Positions 34,895 to 43,442 of a stretch of 64,000 bases of DNA are shown here, in pieces (the first letter of the stretch is position 1; every line of letters begins with the position of its first letter). The stretch lies in NCBI GenBank assembly GCA_036383515.1, contig DASVOE010000095.1, positions 46,148 through 110,147 of the forward strand. Direction: 5' to 3'. This DNA is from CADEDV01 sp036383515 (GTDB lineage Bacteria > Bacteroidota > Bacteroidia > Chitinophagales > Chitinophagaceae). Below the pieces are notes generated by a model. The model was not told the DNA's origin, ran no database searches, and saw only the letters and a list, made by a program, of their open reading frames with translations. A program made the position numbers and the translations under genes.

Positions 34895-36055
34895 TTATTT
34901 AGGCATTACATAATTCTTCACATCCTCTGTAGTAATCGTTTTACCCGAAAGAATAACCAGCCTTTCTACTACGTTGCGCAGTTCACGGATATTACCTGTC
35001 CAGTTATATTGTTGCAGCAGCTCAATAGCCTCTTCATCTATTTCTTTTTTGGCAGTGCCATAATCAGAACAGATATCGGTTAAAAACTGATCTACCAGGA
35101 GCGGAATATCATCCCGTCTTTCATTTAATGAAGGAACGTGAATAAGGATTACGCTCAGGCGATGGTAAAGGTCAAGACGAAATGCTTTTGTCTCCACTTC
35201 TTTCAACAGATCTTTATTGGTAGCAGCAATCACTCTTACATCCACGTTGATATCCTTATCGGCTCCTACCCTTGTGATCTTTCCTTCCTGTAAAGCTCTT
35301 AATACTTTGGCCTGTGCATTAGGGCTCATATCACCGATCTCATCAAGAAAAAGCGTACCGCCACTGGCCGATTCAAATTTTCCTATGCGTTGTTTGATCG
35401 CCGAGGTAAAAGATCCTTTTTCATGACCAAATAATTCACTTTCGATCAGTTCGCTGGGAATAGCAGCACAGTTTACTTCGATCATGGGGCCGCTGGCCCG
35501 GTTACTTTTTTCATGCACCCAACGGGCCACCAGTTCTTTACCCACTCCATTATCCCCGGTGATCAGTATTCTTGCGTCGGTAGGCGCTACCTTTTCAATG
35601 GTGTCTTTGATCTTTTTGATGGGAGATGAGCCCCCGATCATTTCCTGCACTTTGCTTACTTTTCTTTTCAGCACCTTGGTTTCGGTCACCAGGCTGCTTT
35701 TATCCATGGCATTCCGGATGGTGATCAGCAGGCGGTTAAGATCAGGCGGTTTAGAGATATAGTCGTAAGCACCTTTTTTTACAGCTTCTACTGCGGTTTC
35801 AATATTGCCATGCCCCGAGATCATGATAATAGGAGTATCAGGATTTGATTCACCGGCCTTTTGCAAAAACTCTATTCCATCCAGTTTAGGCATCTTTATA
35901 TCACACAATACAAGATCATAGGTCTTTTCCCTGAACCTCTTTAAGCCTTCTTCTCCGTCAGCAGCCTCATCAATTTTATATCCTTCAAATGAAAGTATTT
36001 CAGATAATGTTTTACGTATTGCTTTTTCATCATCAATGATCAGTATATCCGGCAT
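34895..36055 (-). CDS. NtrC-like response regulator without DNA-binding domain
   Basis: 386 residues. Receiver domain with Asp8/Asp9, phosphoacceptor Asp52 and Lys102, followed by a sigma-54-type AAA+ domain: Walker A GDNGVGKE (167-174), Walker B GGTLFLDE (232-239). The sigma-54 contact loop reads Gly-Ser-Phe-Thr-Ser-Ala (214-219) rather than GAFTGA, and the protein stops right after the AAA+ lid (VVERLVILSGK...), with no Fis-type helix-turn-helix. It therefore is unlikely to work as a classic DNA-bound sigma-54 activator. Its sensor kinase is not adjacent. Confidence 0.9.
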   Translation of the reverse strand: MPDILIIDDEKAIRKTLSEILSFEGYKIDEAADGEEGLKRFREKTYDLVLCDIKMPKLDGIEFLQKAGESNPDTPIIMISGHGNIETAVEAVKKGAYDYISKPPDLNRLLITIRNAMDKSSLVTETKVLKRKVSKVQEMIGGSSPIKKIKDTIEKVAPTDARILITGDNGVGKELVARWVHEKSNRASGPMIEVNCAAIPSELIESELFGHEKGSFTSAIKQRIGKFESASGGTLFLDEIGDMSPNAQAKVLRALQEGKITRVGADKDINVDVRVIAATNKDLLKEVETKAFRLDLYHRLSVILIHVPSLNERRDDIPLLVDQFLTDICSDYGTAKKEIDEEAIELLQQYNWTGNIRELRNVVERLVILSGKTITTEDVKNYVMPK

Positions 36056-36162
36056 CCTGTTTTTTTTAGTACGGTAAAATTAAATGATTTGTGCCTGACC
36101 CTGAGCTTGTCAAGGAGCGATGAGTTTTTGAACAAACAGACCCTCCGGCAAGTTAAGGGTCC

Positions 36163-36192
36163 AAAAAAATAGAAGCCGGGTAGAAACCCAGC
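36163..36192 (-). terminator. Terminator-like hairpin upstream of the NtrC-like gene
   Basis: On the minus strand GCTGGGT pairs with ACCCGGC (one G-U) around a TTCT loop, followed after TTCTA by seven T. It lies 108 bases before the start of the NtrC-like gene and beyond the pdhB terminator, so it ends no known gene. Confidence 0.6.
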
Positions 36193-36354
36193 CTCGTTTT
36201 AAAATCCAATATCCTATGAAAAACCATGTCAAAGATGCGGGATTAATATCAAATGAGAGAATATAAAAGAAGATTTTTTTCAAGAATCCCACAAAGTGGT
36301 AGTGCAGCTACCCTTTTAGGAGTATTTCACATGCATCAATTGAAGGCAGTTAAT

Positions 36355-36377
36355 AAAAAACCCGGAATAAATCCGGG
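36355..36377 (-). terminator. Rho-independent terminator of pdhB
   Basis: On the minus strand CCCGGA pairs with TCCGGG around TTTAT, followed by six T, beginning 38 bases after the pdhB stop. Confidence 0.85.
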
Positions 36378-36414
36378 CTCTGCGTATGTTATGATAAAAA
36401 ATTAATGCTGTAAT

Positions 36415-37404
36415 TTATTTTTTCAGATACATCACCTCTTTTACCAGTTTTACGGTTCTTGGCACATCTGGCAATGCACCGGCTACCAGGTTGGGTGCAT
36501 AGTGTAAGGGAGCATCAGCAGCAGTAATACGGCGGATCGGTGCATCTAAATAATCAAATCCTTCTTTTTGTATGCGGTAAGTGATTTCAGAAGATACAGA
36601 AGCAAAAGGCCATTGCTCTTCCACGATCACCAGGCGGTTTGTCTTCTTTACACTTTCAAGGATCGTTTTCCAATCCAACGGGCGAACCGTCCTGAGATCT
36701 ATTACTTCAGCGCTGATACCTTCTTTTTCTAATTCCGTCGCGGCCCCTAATGCCACTTTCATCATTTTATTAAATGAAACGATGGTAACATCCCGACCCG
36801 GCTTCTTCACATCCGCCTTTCCTAGTTCAATATAATATTCTTCTTCCGGCACTTCCATTTTATCACCATACATGGTTTCGCTTTCCATAAACATGACAGG
36901 ATCCTGTTCGTAGCGGATGGCCTGTTTCAATAATCCTTTTGCATCATACGGGTTGCTGGGCGATACTACTTTAATGCCCGGTATATTGGCATATAAAGCT
37001 TCAAATGCGGTAGAGTGCTGGGCTCCTAACTGGCCGGCAGAACCATTACCTCCCCTGAAAACAATAGGACATGAAACTTGCCCTCCGCTCATTGCCAGCA
37101 TTTTAGAAGCTGTATTCAAAATTTGATCTAAAGCTAATACGGCGAAGTTCCAGGTCATGAATTCAACGATCGGGCGAAGACCATTTTGAGCGGCTCCTAC
37201 GCCAACGGCAGTAAAACCTAATTCAGCAATAGGTGTATCGATCACTCTTTTAGGGCCAAACTCGGCCAGCATACCCTGGCTTACTTTATAAGCACCATTA
37301 TATTCTGCTACTTCTTCACCCATGAGGAAAACCCTGTCATCTCTTCTCATTTCTTCTGTCATCGCTTCACGAAGAGCATCACGGAACGCAATTGATCTGG
37401 CCAT
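36415..37404 (-). CDS. pdhB: Pyruvate dehydrogenase E1 component, beta subunit
   Basis: 329 residues, the usual length of the separate E1-beta subunit. Thiamine-diphosphate activating Glu in LMGEEVAEYNGAYKVSQG, the DTPIAELGFTAVGVGAA strand and a C-terminal transketolase domain (RPLDWKTI, VEEQWPFASV) are present. With an E1-alpha partner it decarboxylates pyruvate and transfers the acetyl group to lipoylated E2. The alpha subunit is not adjacent, so the complex is encoded at more than one locus. lipA elsewhere in the window makes the needed cofactor. Confidence 0.95.
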   Translation of the reverse strand: MARSIAFRDALREAMTEEMRRDDRVFLMGEEVAEYNGAYKVSQGMLAEFGPKRVIDTPIAELGFTAVGVGAAQNGLRPIVEFMTWNFAVLALDQILNTASKMLAMSGGQVSCPIVFRGGNGSAGQLGAQHSTAFEALYANIPGIKVVSPSNPYDAKGLLKQAIRYEQDPVMFMESETMYGDKMEVPEEEYYIELGKADVKKPGRDVTIVSFNKMMKVALGAATELEKEGISAEVIDLRTVRPLDWKTILESVKKTNRLVIVEEQWPFASVSSEITYRIQKEGFDYLDAPIRRITAADAPLHYAPNLVAGALPDVPRTVKLVKEVMYLKK

Positions 37405-37531
37405 TTTGATTCACTTTTTTAAGGTCGGCAAATTTAAGTGAGACAACGGATAAAACCTAAAAACAGAAGGCTGTACTATAAGTTCGGATGCGATACATCC
37501 TGCTTACTCCTACTTTGGGTTCGTACTTATT

Positions 37532-37539
37532 TATATTTG
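37532..37539 (+). promoter_or_regulatory. Match to the Bacteroidota -7 element before ypdA
   Basis: TATATTTG fits TAnnTTTG exactly, but it ends only 3 bases before the proposed start codon and no well-spaced -33 TTG was found. If real, the transcript would be nearly leaderless; chance is as likely. Confidence 0.2.
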
Positions 37540-37542
37540 CTG

Positions 37543-38538
37543 ATGTCCTCGACTCATTATTCTATTCTCATCATCGGTGGCGGCCCTATTGGTCTTGCCT
37601 GCGGACTCGAAGCTCAGAAAGCCGGCATACCTTATATAATAATTGAAAAAGGAGGTCTTGTCAATTCTTTATACAATTACCCGGTCAATATGACTTTCTT
37701 TTCTACTTCAGAAAGACTGGAAATAGGTGGTGTTCCTTTTGTTTCCAATAATGCCAAACCAGTAAGAGCTGAGGCCCTGGAATATTACCGGAGAGTAGCC
37801 AGCTCTTATCACCTCAACATTCATTTGTTTGAAAAGGTCGATAACATTGATTCGCTGCTATCAACAGTTGATGGTAAACCATGCAGTCAATTTACAGTTA
37901 CAACAAACAAAGCTGTATACACCGCTGAGCATATTATTATCGCCACAGGGTTTTATGATATTCCTTATTTGCTCAACGTACCCGGAGAAGATTTGCCTAA
38001 AGTCACTCATTATTATAAGGACCCGCATCATTATGCTTTTCAAAAAGTGGTGGTTATTGGTGCTAATAATTCTGCAGTAGATGCTGCCCTGGAAACCTGG
38101 CGCAAAGGTGCGGAGGTAACCATGGTGATCCGTGGGAAAACAATCGGTGAAAGAGTAAAATACTGGGTGAGACCGGATATCATCAACCGCATCCACGAAG
38201 GATCGATAAAAGTATATTTTGATTCGGTTATAAAAGAAATAAAAGAACAGGAAGTCATCATACAAACGCCGGAAGGCAATATTACCATTGCCAATGATTG
38301 GGTAATAGCTGCTACGGGTTACCAGCCTGATCTTGCTTTTTTGCAAAAAACAGGTATTCGTCTTTCAGAAGATGATATACGTAAACCTTATTATGATGAG
38401 AGCACTTATGAAACCAATGTTCGAAATGTTTTCCTGGCTGGGGTTATTTGTGGTGGCATGAACACACACCGTCTTTTTATTGAAAACTCAAGAGAACATG
38501 CCGAAAAGATCATCGCTACAATTCGCCAGCGCAAATAG
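37543..38538 (+). CDS. ypdA: YpdA-type FAD/NAD(P) oxidoreductase (bacillithiol-disulfide-reductase-like)
   Basis: 331 residues from the ATG at MSSTHYSILIIGGGPIG; longer in-frame starts add 35 residues before the Rossmann fold. FAD motif Gly-Gly-Gly-Pro-Ile-Gly (about 13-18), the FSTSERLEIGG segment and a second NADPH-binding VIGANNSAVDAAL match YpdA, which reduces bacillithiol disulfide using NADPH. Unlike thioredoxin reductase it has no CxxC. The thiol substrate in Bacteroidota is not settled by this sequence. Ends one base before the convergent GNAT gene. Confidence 0.9.
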   Translation: MSSTHYSILIIGGGPIGLACGLEAQKAGIPYIIIEKGGLVNSLYNYPVNMTFFSTSERLEIGGVPFVSNNAKPVRAEALEYYRRVASSYHLNIHLFEKVDNIDSLLSTVDGKPCSQFTVTTNKAVYTAEHIIIATGFYDIPYLLNVPGEDLPKVTHYYKDPHHYAFQKVVVIGANNSAVDAALETWRKGAEVTMVIRGKTIGERVKYWVRPDIINRIHEGSIKVYFDSVIKEIKEQEVIIQTPEGNITIANDWVIAATGYQPDLAFLQKTGIRLSEDDIRKPYYDESTYETNVRNVFLAGVICGGMNTHRLFIENSREHAEKIIATIRQRK

Positions 38539-38539
38539 C

Positions 38540-39055
38540 TTACAGGCTTTTTTTCATGAGCCAATCGGTTTGTGCGTCATTGCCCAGCATAAAAATATGC
38601 GTGCTGAATTTTTCAAATCCCCATTTTGTATAAAACTCGATAGCCCGGTAATTCTTTTCCCACACACCCAGCCATATCCAGTCAACTTTTTTTTCTACAG
38701 CTATAGCAATGCTTTTCTGCATCAATGCCTTTCCTACGCCTTTACCTATTGAATGAGTGCTGGCATAGATCCTCGCAATTTCAATGGCATTATTACTTTT
38801 CAATTCAGGAGAATTATTATTCTCTCTTAACCGTGCATACCCGACTGGTTCTATATTATCGTAAGCCAGCAAAAAAATATTATTGATTGCACCCACTTCC
38901 GCAATCAATCCTTCCCGGGTAAATACCTCGTTCATAAACTTATCCATATTTTCTTTGCTGTTCTCTTTGGCGAACGTATCGTAAAAAGTTTGCCGGCTCA
39001 TGTCAGCAATAAGGGCGGCATCATCCTGTGTTGCAAATTGTATTGTTATTGGCAT
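38540..39055 (-). CDS. GNAT family N-acetyltransferase
   Basis: 171 residues, a single GNAT domain. Motif A is visible around IARIYASTHSIGKGVGKALMQ (Arg/Gln-x-x-Gly-x-Gly/Ala type, with Gly-Lys-Gly-Val-Gly-Lys-Ala) and motif B in GVWEKNYRAIEFYTKWGFE. The pattern WLGVWEKN is typical of PaiA-like acetyltransferases, some of which act on polyamines; here the acceptor is unknown. It stands alone between the convergent ypdA and the thiolase upstream. Confidence 0.88.
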   Translation of the reverse strand: MPITIQFATQDDAALIADMSRQTFYDTFAKENSKENMDKFMNEVFTREGLIAEVGAINNIFLLAYDNIEPVGYARLRENNNSPELKSNNAIEIARIYASTHSIGKGVGKALMQKSIAIAVEKKVDWIWLGVWEKNYRAIEFYTKWGFEKFSTHIFMLGNDAQTDWLMKKSL

Positions 39056-39120
39056 GCAGTAATTTTAAAAGAACCGGGAGAGTTTTTTTAAATTATTAAG
39101 GCGTTAATAAAAAAGGGAAA

Positions 39121-40308
39121 TCAATAGACAGTACTCTCTATGATCATAGCGGATGCCCCACCTCCCCCATTACAAATACCGGCTGCACCATACCGTGCTT
39201 TGTTTTGTTTCAAAACATTGATCAATGTAACAATGATCCTTGCCCCGCTGGCTCCTAACGGATGACCAATGGATACGGCGCCACCATGCGCATTTACTTT
39301 TGAAGGGTCCAGTTTCATTCGTCTCGAATTTTCGATTCCCACCACTGCAAACGCCTCATTCAATTCCCAATAGCTGATATCTTCCATTTTTAAACCAGCT
39401 TTGGCTACAGCTTTCGGCACAGCGATAGAAGGTGTGGTAGTGAACCATTCCGGTGCCTGTTCAGCATCTGCATACGAAACGATCTTAGCAATAGGTTTTA
39501 ATCCCAATTCATCTGCTTTTTCTTTACTCATCAGTACCAATGCTGCTGCTCCATCATTCATGGTAGAGGCATTGGCCGCTGTTACGGTGCCCTCTTTTAT
39601 AAAAGCAGGATTGAGTGAAGCTATTTTATCAAATTTTACATTGAACGGTTCTTCATCTTTTGCAAACACAACAGGCTCACCTTTCCGTTGTGGAATTTCC
39701 ACGGGTATTACTTCATCCTTAAACCAACCTTTTTCCCAGGCTGCCTGCGAACGTTTATAACTTTCAACAGCAAAGGCGTCTTGTTCTTCACGGCTGATAC
39801 CACATTCCTTTGCGCAAAGCTCTGCGGCGTTTCCCATTGCTTTGCCATCATATACATCAGTTAAACCATCTTTAGCTAGTCCATCAATCAAACTGGTATT
39901 ACCATATTTATTTCCCCAACGCATAGCATCAGCATAGAAAGGAACATTACTCATACTTTCCATGCCACCCGCTACCACAATATCCGCATCACCTAATAAA
40001 ATACTTTGTGCAGCCTGCGCTATTGCTTTCATTCCACTGGCACAAACTTTATTGATGGTGGTACAGTTTACTTCATTGGGCAAACCGGCAAACTTAGCTG
40101 CTTGCCGTGCAGGTGCTTGTCCCAGGTTGGCCTGTAATACACAACCCATTAATACATCCTGCACCTGTCCTGCTTTTATTCCGGCTTTCGCTATAGCACC
40201 TTTAATGGCTGCTGCACCTAGCTGCGTAGCAGATAAACTTTTTAATCCACCGCCAAAACTCCCTATAGGTGTACGAACAGCAGCGATAATATATACTTCC
40301 TTAGACAT
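39121..40308 (-). CDS. Acetyl-CoA C-acetyltransferase (thiolase)
   Basis: 395 residues. Acyl-accepting Cys89 in INKVCASGMK, active-site His in GHPLGASGAR and the second catalytic Cys in ICNGGGGASAM close to the C-terminus are all present. It either condenses two acetyl-CoA to acetoacetyl-CoA or cleaves 3-ketoacyl-CoA; the length and motif context fit the biosynthetic AtoB type. No other beta-oxidation or butyrate gene is adjacent, so its pathway cannot be read from context. Confidence 0.94.
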   Translation of the reverse strand: MSKEVYIIAAVRTPIGSFGGGLKSLSATQLGAAAIKGAIAKAGIKAGQVQDVLMGCVLQANLGQAPARQAAKFAGLPNEVNCTTINKVCASGMKAIAQAAQSILLGDADIVVAGGMESMSNVPFYADAMRWGNKYGNTSLIDGLAKDGLTDVYDGKAMGNAAELCAKECGISREEQDAFAVESYKRSQAAWEKGWFKDEVIPVEIPQRKGEPVVFAKDEEPFNVKFDKIASLNPAFIKEGTVTAANASTMNDGAAALVLMSKEKADELGLKPIAKIVSYADAEQAPEWFTTTPSIAVPKAVAKAGLKMEDISYWELNEAFAVVGIENSRRMKLDPSKVNAHGGAVSIGHPLGASGARIIVTLINVLKQNKARYGAAGICNGGGGASAMIIESTVY

Positions 40309-40427
40309 AGCAACTTCGATTTTAAATTATTGGGCGCAAAGATAACAATTGTTAGTGTGAAAAAAGAGTTCTAAAAATGGTGATATGGCGATGATAGCCT
40401 GTAAAAACTGATGTTGCTTCCATTTAG

Positions 40428-40435
40428 TATGTTTG
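40428..40435 (+). promoter_or_regulatory. Candidate -7 promoter element before the FKBP fusion gene
   Basis: TATGTTTG is an exact match to TAnnTTTG, 17 bases before the start codon. A clear -33 TTG at the usual distance was not found. Sequence match only. Confidence 0.3.
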
Positions 40436-40451
40436 GTAAACAATCACCTGT

Positions 40452-41477
40452 ATGAAGTATTCTTTATTCTTTGTTTTAACTGTCATTTCGTTCTCCGTAG
40501 CAAAAGCTGCTGGCAAAGATTCAACTTACAAATACGATCTGCCGGATAGTGTTAAAGCTGTTTCATTTATCGCCAGCATACAGGTGCAATCGGTTACCAC
40601 AAAGAAAGAAGTAGTTGCAGGCATTAAAACAGAGCAGGTAAAACTTTCACTGAAAGCAAATAAGAAGGGCCGGGAAGTTGTTTTTGAATTTCCCGGGTCT
40701 GCTTTTGTAATGGCAAAAGGATTATCTATAGAAGGCGATGAAAAAGGTGAATTGGAATGGAAATATGAATGGGCAACCGATGTAACCTATAAACTTCTAT
40801 TGTCTGCCGCAGCCGATTCTGCCGGCAATTTCGTTTTATACTCCGGCTATATCTTTTTGCCCAAAGAAAATAAATGGAAACTGATCGGCACTTGCAAAAT
40901 AGCGGGACAATGGAGCACTATTCAAAAACCTGAAGCTTTTTATACAGGTAAGAAAAATAAATTAGTGGTAACAATTAATGATGCATGGATCCAGCGCAGC
41001 AATGGTTCCTGGAAAAATTTACAGGCGAATGAACCGGTGGCGCCTGTTGTAAACGTTTTGTCACATGTCGACAGCCTGCAGCAATTCAATATTGATAAAG
41101 AAATCATTCAACAACACATTGCTGCCGGCAAGATTGATACAAAAGAAAATACTGAAGGAGTTTATTATAAGATATTACAACAAGGCACAGGCCGGAGGAT
41201 ATCCGTCGATGATACTGTATCTGTTTTTTACAAGCTTACGTTGCTTAATGATACGGTTATTGTTGACCAGGCAAAAGATAAACCAGCTACTTTTCCATTA
41301 AAGCGATTGATCAAAGGTTGGCAGATCGGTGTGCCATTGCTAAATGTAGGCGGCAAAATAAGGTTGGTCATCCCATCTGCTCATGCTTATTCTATTCGAA
41401 CAAGGGCTGCCAAAATTCCACCCAATAGTATTTTGGTTTTTGATATTGAAGTGGTGGATGCAAAATCGCCACAATAA
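40452..41477 (+). CDS. Exported protein with C-terminal FKBP-type peptidyl-prolyl isomerase domain
   Basis: 341 residues. Signal peptide (1-19, ending AKA) precedes an N-terminal region (about 25-215) of beta strands that resembles no family I recognise, then a short helical linker (DKEIIQQHIAAGKID) and an FKBP domain (about 245-338). The FKBP part shows LLQQGTGRRISVDDTVSVFYKLTLLND, then LIKGWQIGVPLLNVGGKIRLVIPSAHAYS and PPNSILVFDIEVVD, matching the fold closely. The IIQQHIAAGKID linker recalls Mip/FkpA-type dimeric PPIases. Probably a periplasmic folding factor; the N-terminal domain is the unknown. Confidence 0.86.
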   Translation: MKYSLFFVLTVISFSVAKAAGKDSTYKYDLPDSVKAVSFIASIQVQSVTTKKEVVAGIKTEQVKLSLKANKKGREVVFEFPGSAFVMAKGLSIEGDEKGELEWKYEWATDVTYKLLLSAAADSAGNFVLYSGYIFLPKENKWKLIGTCKIAGQWSTIQKPEAFYTGKKNKLVVTINDAWIQRSNGSWKNLQANEPVAPVVNVLSHVDSLQQFNIDKEIIQQHIAAGKIDTKENTEGVYYKILQQGTGRRISVDDTVSVFYKLTLLNDTVIVDQAKDKPATFPLKRLIKGWQIGVPLLNVGGKIRLVIPSAHAYSIRTRAAKIPPNSILVFDIEVVDAKSPQ

Positions 41478-41536
41478 AGTAAAGCGCATAACAAAAAGTG
41501 ATAATAGTACTTAAGACAGGGCAGAAAATATTTTTT

Positions 41537-42718
41537 ATGAAAAAGCAATTCCTTTTTTTCTTTCTTATACTTCCCTTTGAAACTCTTTTCAGCCAGGAGT
41601 ATTTTCCACCTGCGGGTTCATGGGACAAACGATCAGCTACGTTATCATTCGACACAGCCAAACTGAATGATGCTATCCGTTTTGCTATAGCCAGTGAAAA
41701 TAAAAATCCCCGTAATATGGAATTGAGCCACCAGCTCAATTTTGGTAAAGAACCTTTTTCTGAAAGTATCGGGGCTTATGCTGACCGGGGTGATCCTACT
41801 GGTCTTATTATTCATCATGGTTACATCGTTGCAGAATGGGGTGAGCCATCAAGAGTAGATATGACACATAGTGTGACAAAAAGTTTTTTATCCACTGTAG
41901 TTGGCCTCGCTGTTGATAAGGGAAAAATTAAATCGGTCCAGGATAAAGTATCGGCATACGTAAATGAAGTAGAAGTATATGATAGTAGCATAGATGCTTT
42001 CAAAAAAATAATCCGTCCTTTTGCCAGTGATCATAATAAAAAATTGACCTGGGAAGTGATGCTGCGGCAAACAAGCGATTGGGAAGGAACGTTATGGGGA
42101 AAACCGGAATGGGCCGATCGCCCGGATAAGGATAGCACAAAATGGATAAGGCCGGTGCGTAATAAACCCGGAACTGTATTTGAATACAACGATGTAAGAG
42201 TAAATGCTCTTGCATTAGCAGCAACTATGGTTTGGCAAAGAGCGTTGCCAGATGTGTTGAAAGAAAAAATTATGAACCCTATCGGCGCTTCGGATACATG
42301 GAAATGGCATGGTTATACTAATTCATGGATAATTCTTGATAAGAAACCAGTACAAAGTGCAAGTGGCGGTGGACATTGGGGTGGTGGCCTATTCATCAAT
42401 GCGTATGATATGGCAAGGTTCGGGTTGCTTACGTTACATAAAGGAAGATGGAAGGAGAAGCAACTCATTTCTCAGCAATGGATCAACCAGGCGACCACTC
42501 CTACCCCGGCCAAACAGGATTATGGGTATATGAATTTTTTCCTGAACACGGATAAAAAAATGTTGCCTGCTGCACCGGCTACAGCGTTTGTACATATTGG
42601 CAATGGCACCAACATGATCTATGTGGATGCTGAACATGATATCGTGATGGTTGTTCGCTGGATTGAGAATAATGCCATGGCAGAAATGGTTAAAAAAATG
42701 CTGGATGCATTGAAGTAA
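41537..42718 (+). CDS. Exported serine hydrolase (class C beta-lactamase fold)
   Basis: 393 residues from the ATG at MKKQFLFFF, the natural start of the signal peptide (cleavage after LFSQ). Nucleophile motif Ser112-Val-Thr-Lys115, the Tyr-x-Asn-like YND (EYNDVRVNALA) and the GGHWGGGLF loop in the Lys-Thr-Gly position define the beta-lactamase-related/DD-peptidase fold. Members of this branch are esterases, D-aminopeptidases or of unknown function; resistance to beta-lactams is not implied. Lies 59 bases after the FKBP gene on the same strand. Confidence 0.9.
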   Translation: MKKQFLFFFLILPFETLFSQEYFPPAGSWDKRSATLSFDTAKLNDAIRFAIASENKNPRNMELSHQLNFGKEPFSESIGAYADRGDPTGLIIHHGYIVAEWGEPSRVDMTHSVTKSFLSTVVGLAVDKGKIKSVQDKVSAYVNEVEVYDSSIDAFKKIIRPFASDHNKKLTWEVMLRQTSDWEGTLWGKPEWADRPDKDSTKWIRPVRNKPGTVFEYNDVRVNALALAATMVWQRALPDVLKEKIMNPIGASDTWKWHGYTNSWIILDKKPVQSASGGGHWGGGLFINAYDMARFGLLTLHKGRWKEKQLISQQWINQATTPTPAKQDYGYMNFFLNTDKKMLPAAPATAFVHIGNGTNMIYVDAEHDIVMVVRWIENNAMAEMVKKMLDALK

Positions 42719-42817
42719 GAGCTTTTAAGAACGTTCTTTACAACAGTTTAACATATTATGGCCTGATACTTCGATACAGGCAGCAGTAATCTTTATTGAA
42801 TTAAAACTTTAAAACAA

Positions 42818-43297
42818 ATGCGTATGAAAGCTATTATATCTACACTTTTATTAGGAGCTATTTTTTTAACCTCCTGCCGCAGTTCGAAGGTGCAGGAACC
42901 AGAATACCGCACCGTTCGTGAAGTTCGGTTGATTGAATTGGGCATTTTGCAATCCACTGCGGGTGTCGACCTTGTTTATTACAATCCCAATGATTTCGGT
43001 GTGCAGTTGACGGAAGCCAGGGGTGATATTTATATTGACAATGCCTTTTTGGGACGATTTGATCTTGGCCAGTCTGTCCAGGTAAAGAAAAGATCCGAAT
43101 TTGTTGTACCTGCTATTATCAAACTGGATATGATCGGCGCTATCAAAAATCAACGTGAATTATGGAAAAAGAAAGAAGCATTGATACGGATCGAAGGTTT
43201 TGCGAAAGTTAAAAAAACAGGTTTTTCCAGAGAAGTGCCGATTAAATATGAAGGCATGCAGAATATTGAACGATTCAGAAGTTTGGTTTCGAAGTAA
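42818..43297 (+). CDS. LEA type 2 / WHy domain lipoprotein
   Basis: 159 residues with lipobox Leu-Thr-Ser-Cys; the ATG two codons downstream would serve equally well. The mature part fits a single LEA14/WHy beta domain: a hydrophobic strand GVDLVYYNPNDFGVQL with the Asn-Pro-Asn-x-Phe motif, then DIYIDNAFLGRFDLG, and SEFVVPAIIKLDM. Such lipoproteins are linked with stress tolerance in some bacteria, but the role here is unknown. A strong terminator follows. Confidence 0.82.
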   Translation: MRMKAIISTLLLGAIFLTSCRSSKVQEPEYRTVREVRLIELGILQSTAGVDLVYYNPNDFGVQLTEARGDIYIDNAFLGRFDLGQSVQVKKRSEFVVPAIIKLDMIGAIKNQRELWKKKEALIRIEGFAKVKKTGFSREVPIKYEGMQNIERFRSLVSK

Positions 43298-43318
43298 CCA
43301 AATCCATACACTAAGGGT

Positions 43319-43345
43319 ATCCCCGGCTTTTGCCGGGGATTTTTT
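43319..43345 (+). terminator. Strong rho-independent terminator after the LEA lipoprotein gene
   Basis: A perfect 9-bp stem (ATCCCCGGC / GCCGGGGAT) with TTTT loop, followed by a T-run. It lies 21 bases after the stop. Confidence 0.93.
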
Positions 43346-43442
43346 GTTTGTTGACTTTCTTCCCCCACCCTTTTTAAGAATAATGGGTGAATGCTATAAT
43401 AATCTTCGGCACGTTTATTTCAGCTTTAAAATAAACGATGTT

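Larger units (their letters stand above)
36056..36414. other. Non-coding, hairpin-rich 359-base intergenic region
   Basis: No convincing gene; a 60-codon minus-strand frame inside looks spurious. It holds the pdhB terminator (36355-36377), a second minus-strand terminator-like hairpin (36163-36192), another stem with GACCCT / AGGGTC arms (36139-36161) and a short CCCTGAGCTTGTCAAGG stretch (36099-36115) resembling a widely dispersed bacterial intergenic motif. The roughly 160 bases between the two minus-strand terminators could encode a small RNA, but no promoter was identified. Confidence 0.5.

Noticed and set aside
36110..36292. 60-codon minus-strand frame in the pdhB-NtrC gap
   Set aside because: It runs through a terminator hairpin and a repeat-like motif and has no recognisable protein features.
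36298..36313. GGTAGTGCAGCTACC as a possible third MITE end
   Set aside because: It is a short self-contained palindrome; no continuing similarity to the element.
42728..42745. AAGAACGTTCTT palindrome as a terminator or operator
   Set aside because: Only 12 bp with no T-run and no second copy; may be chance.
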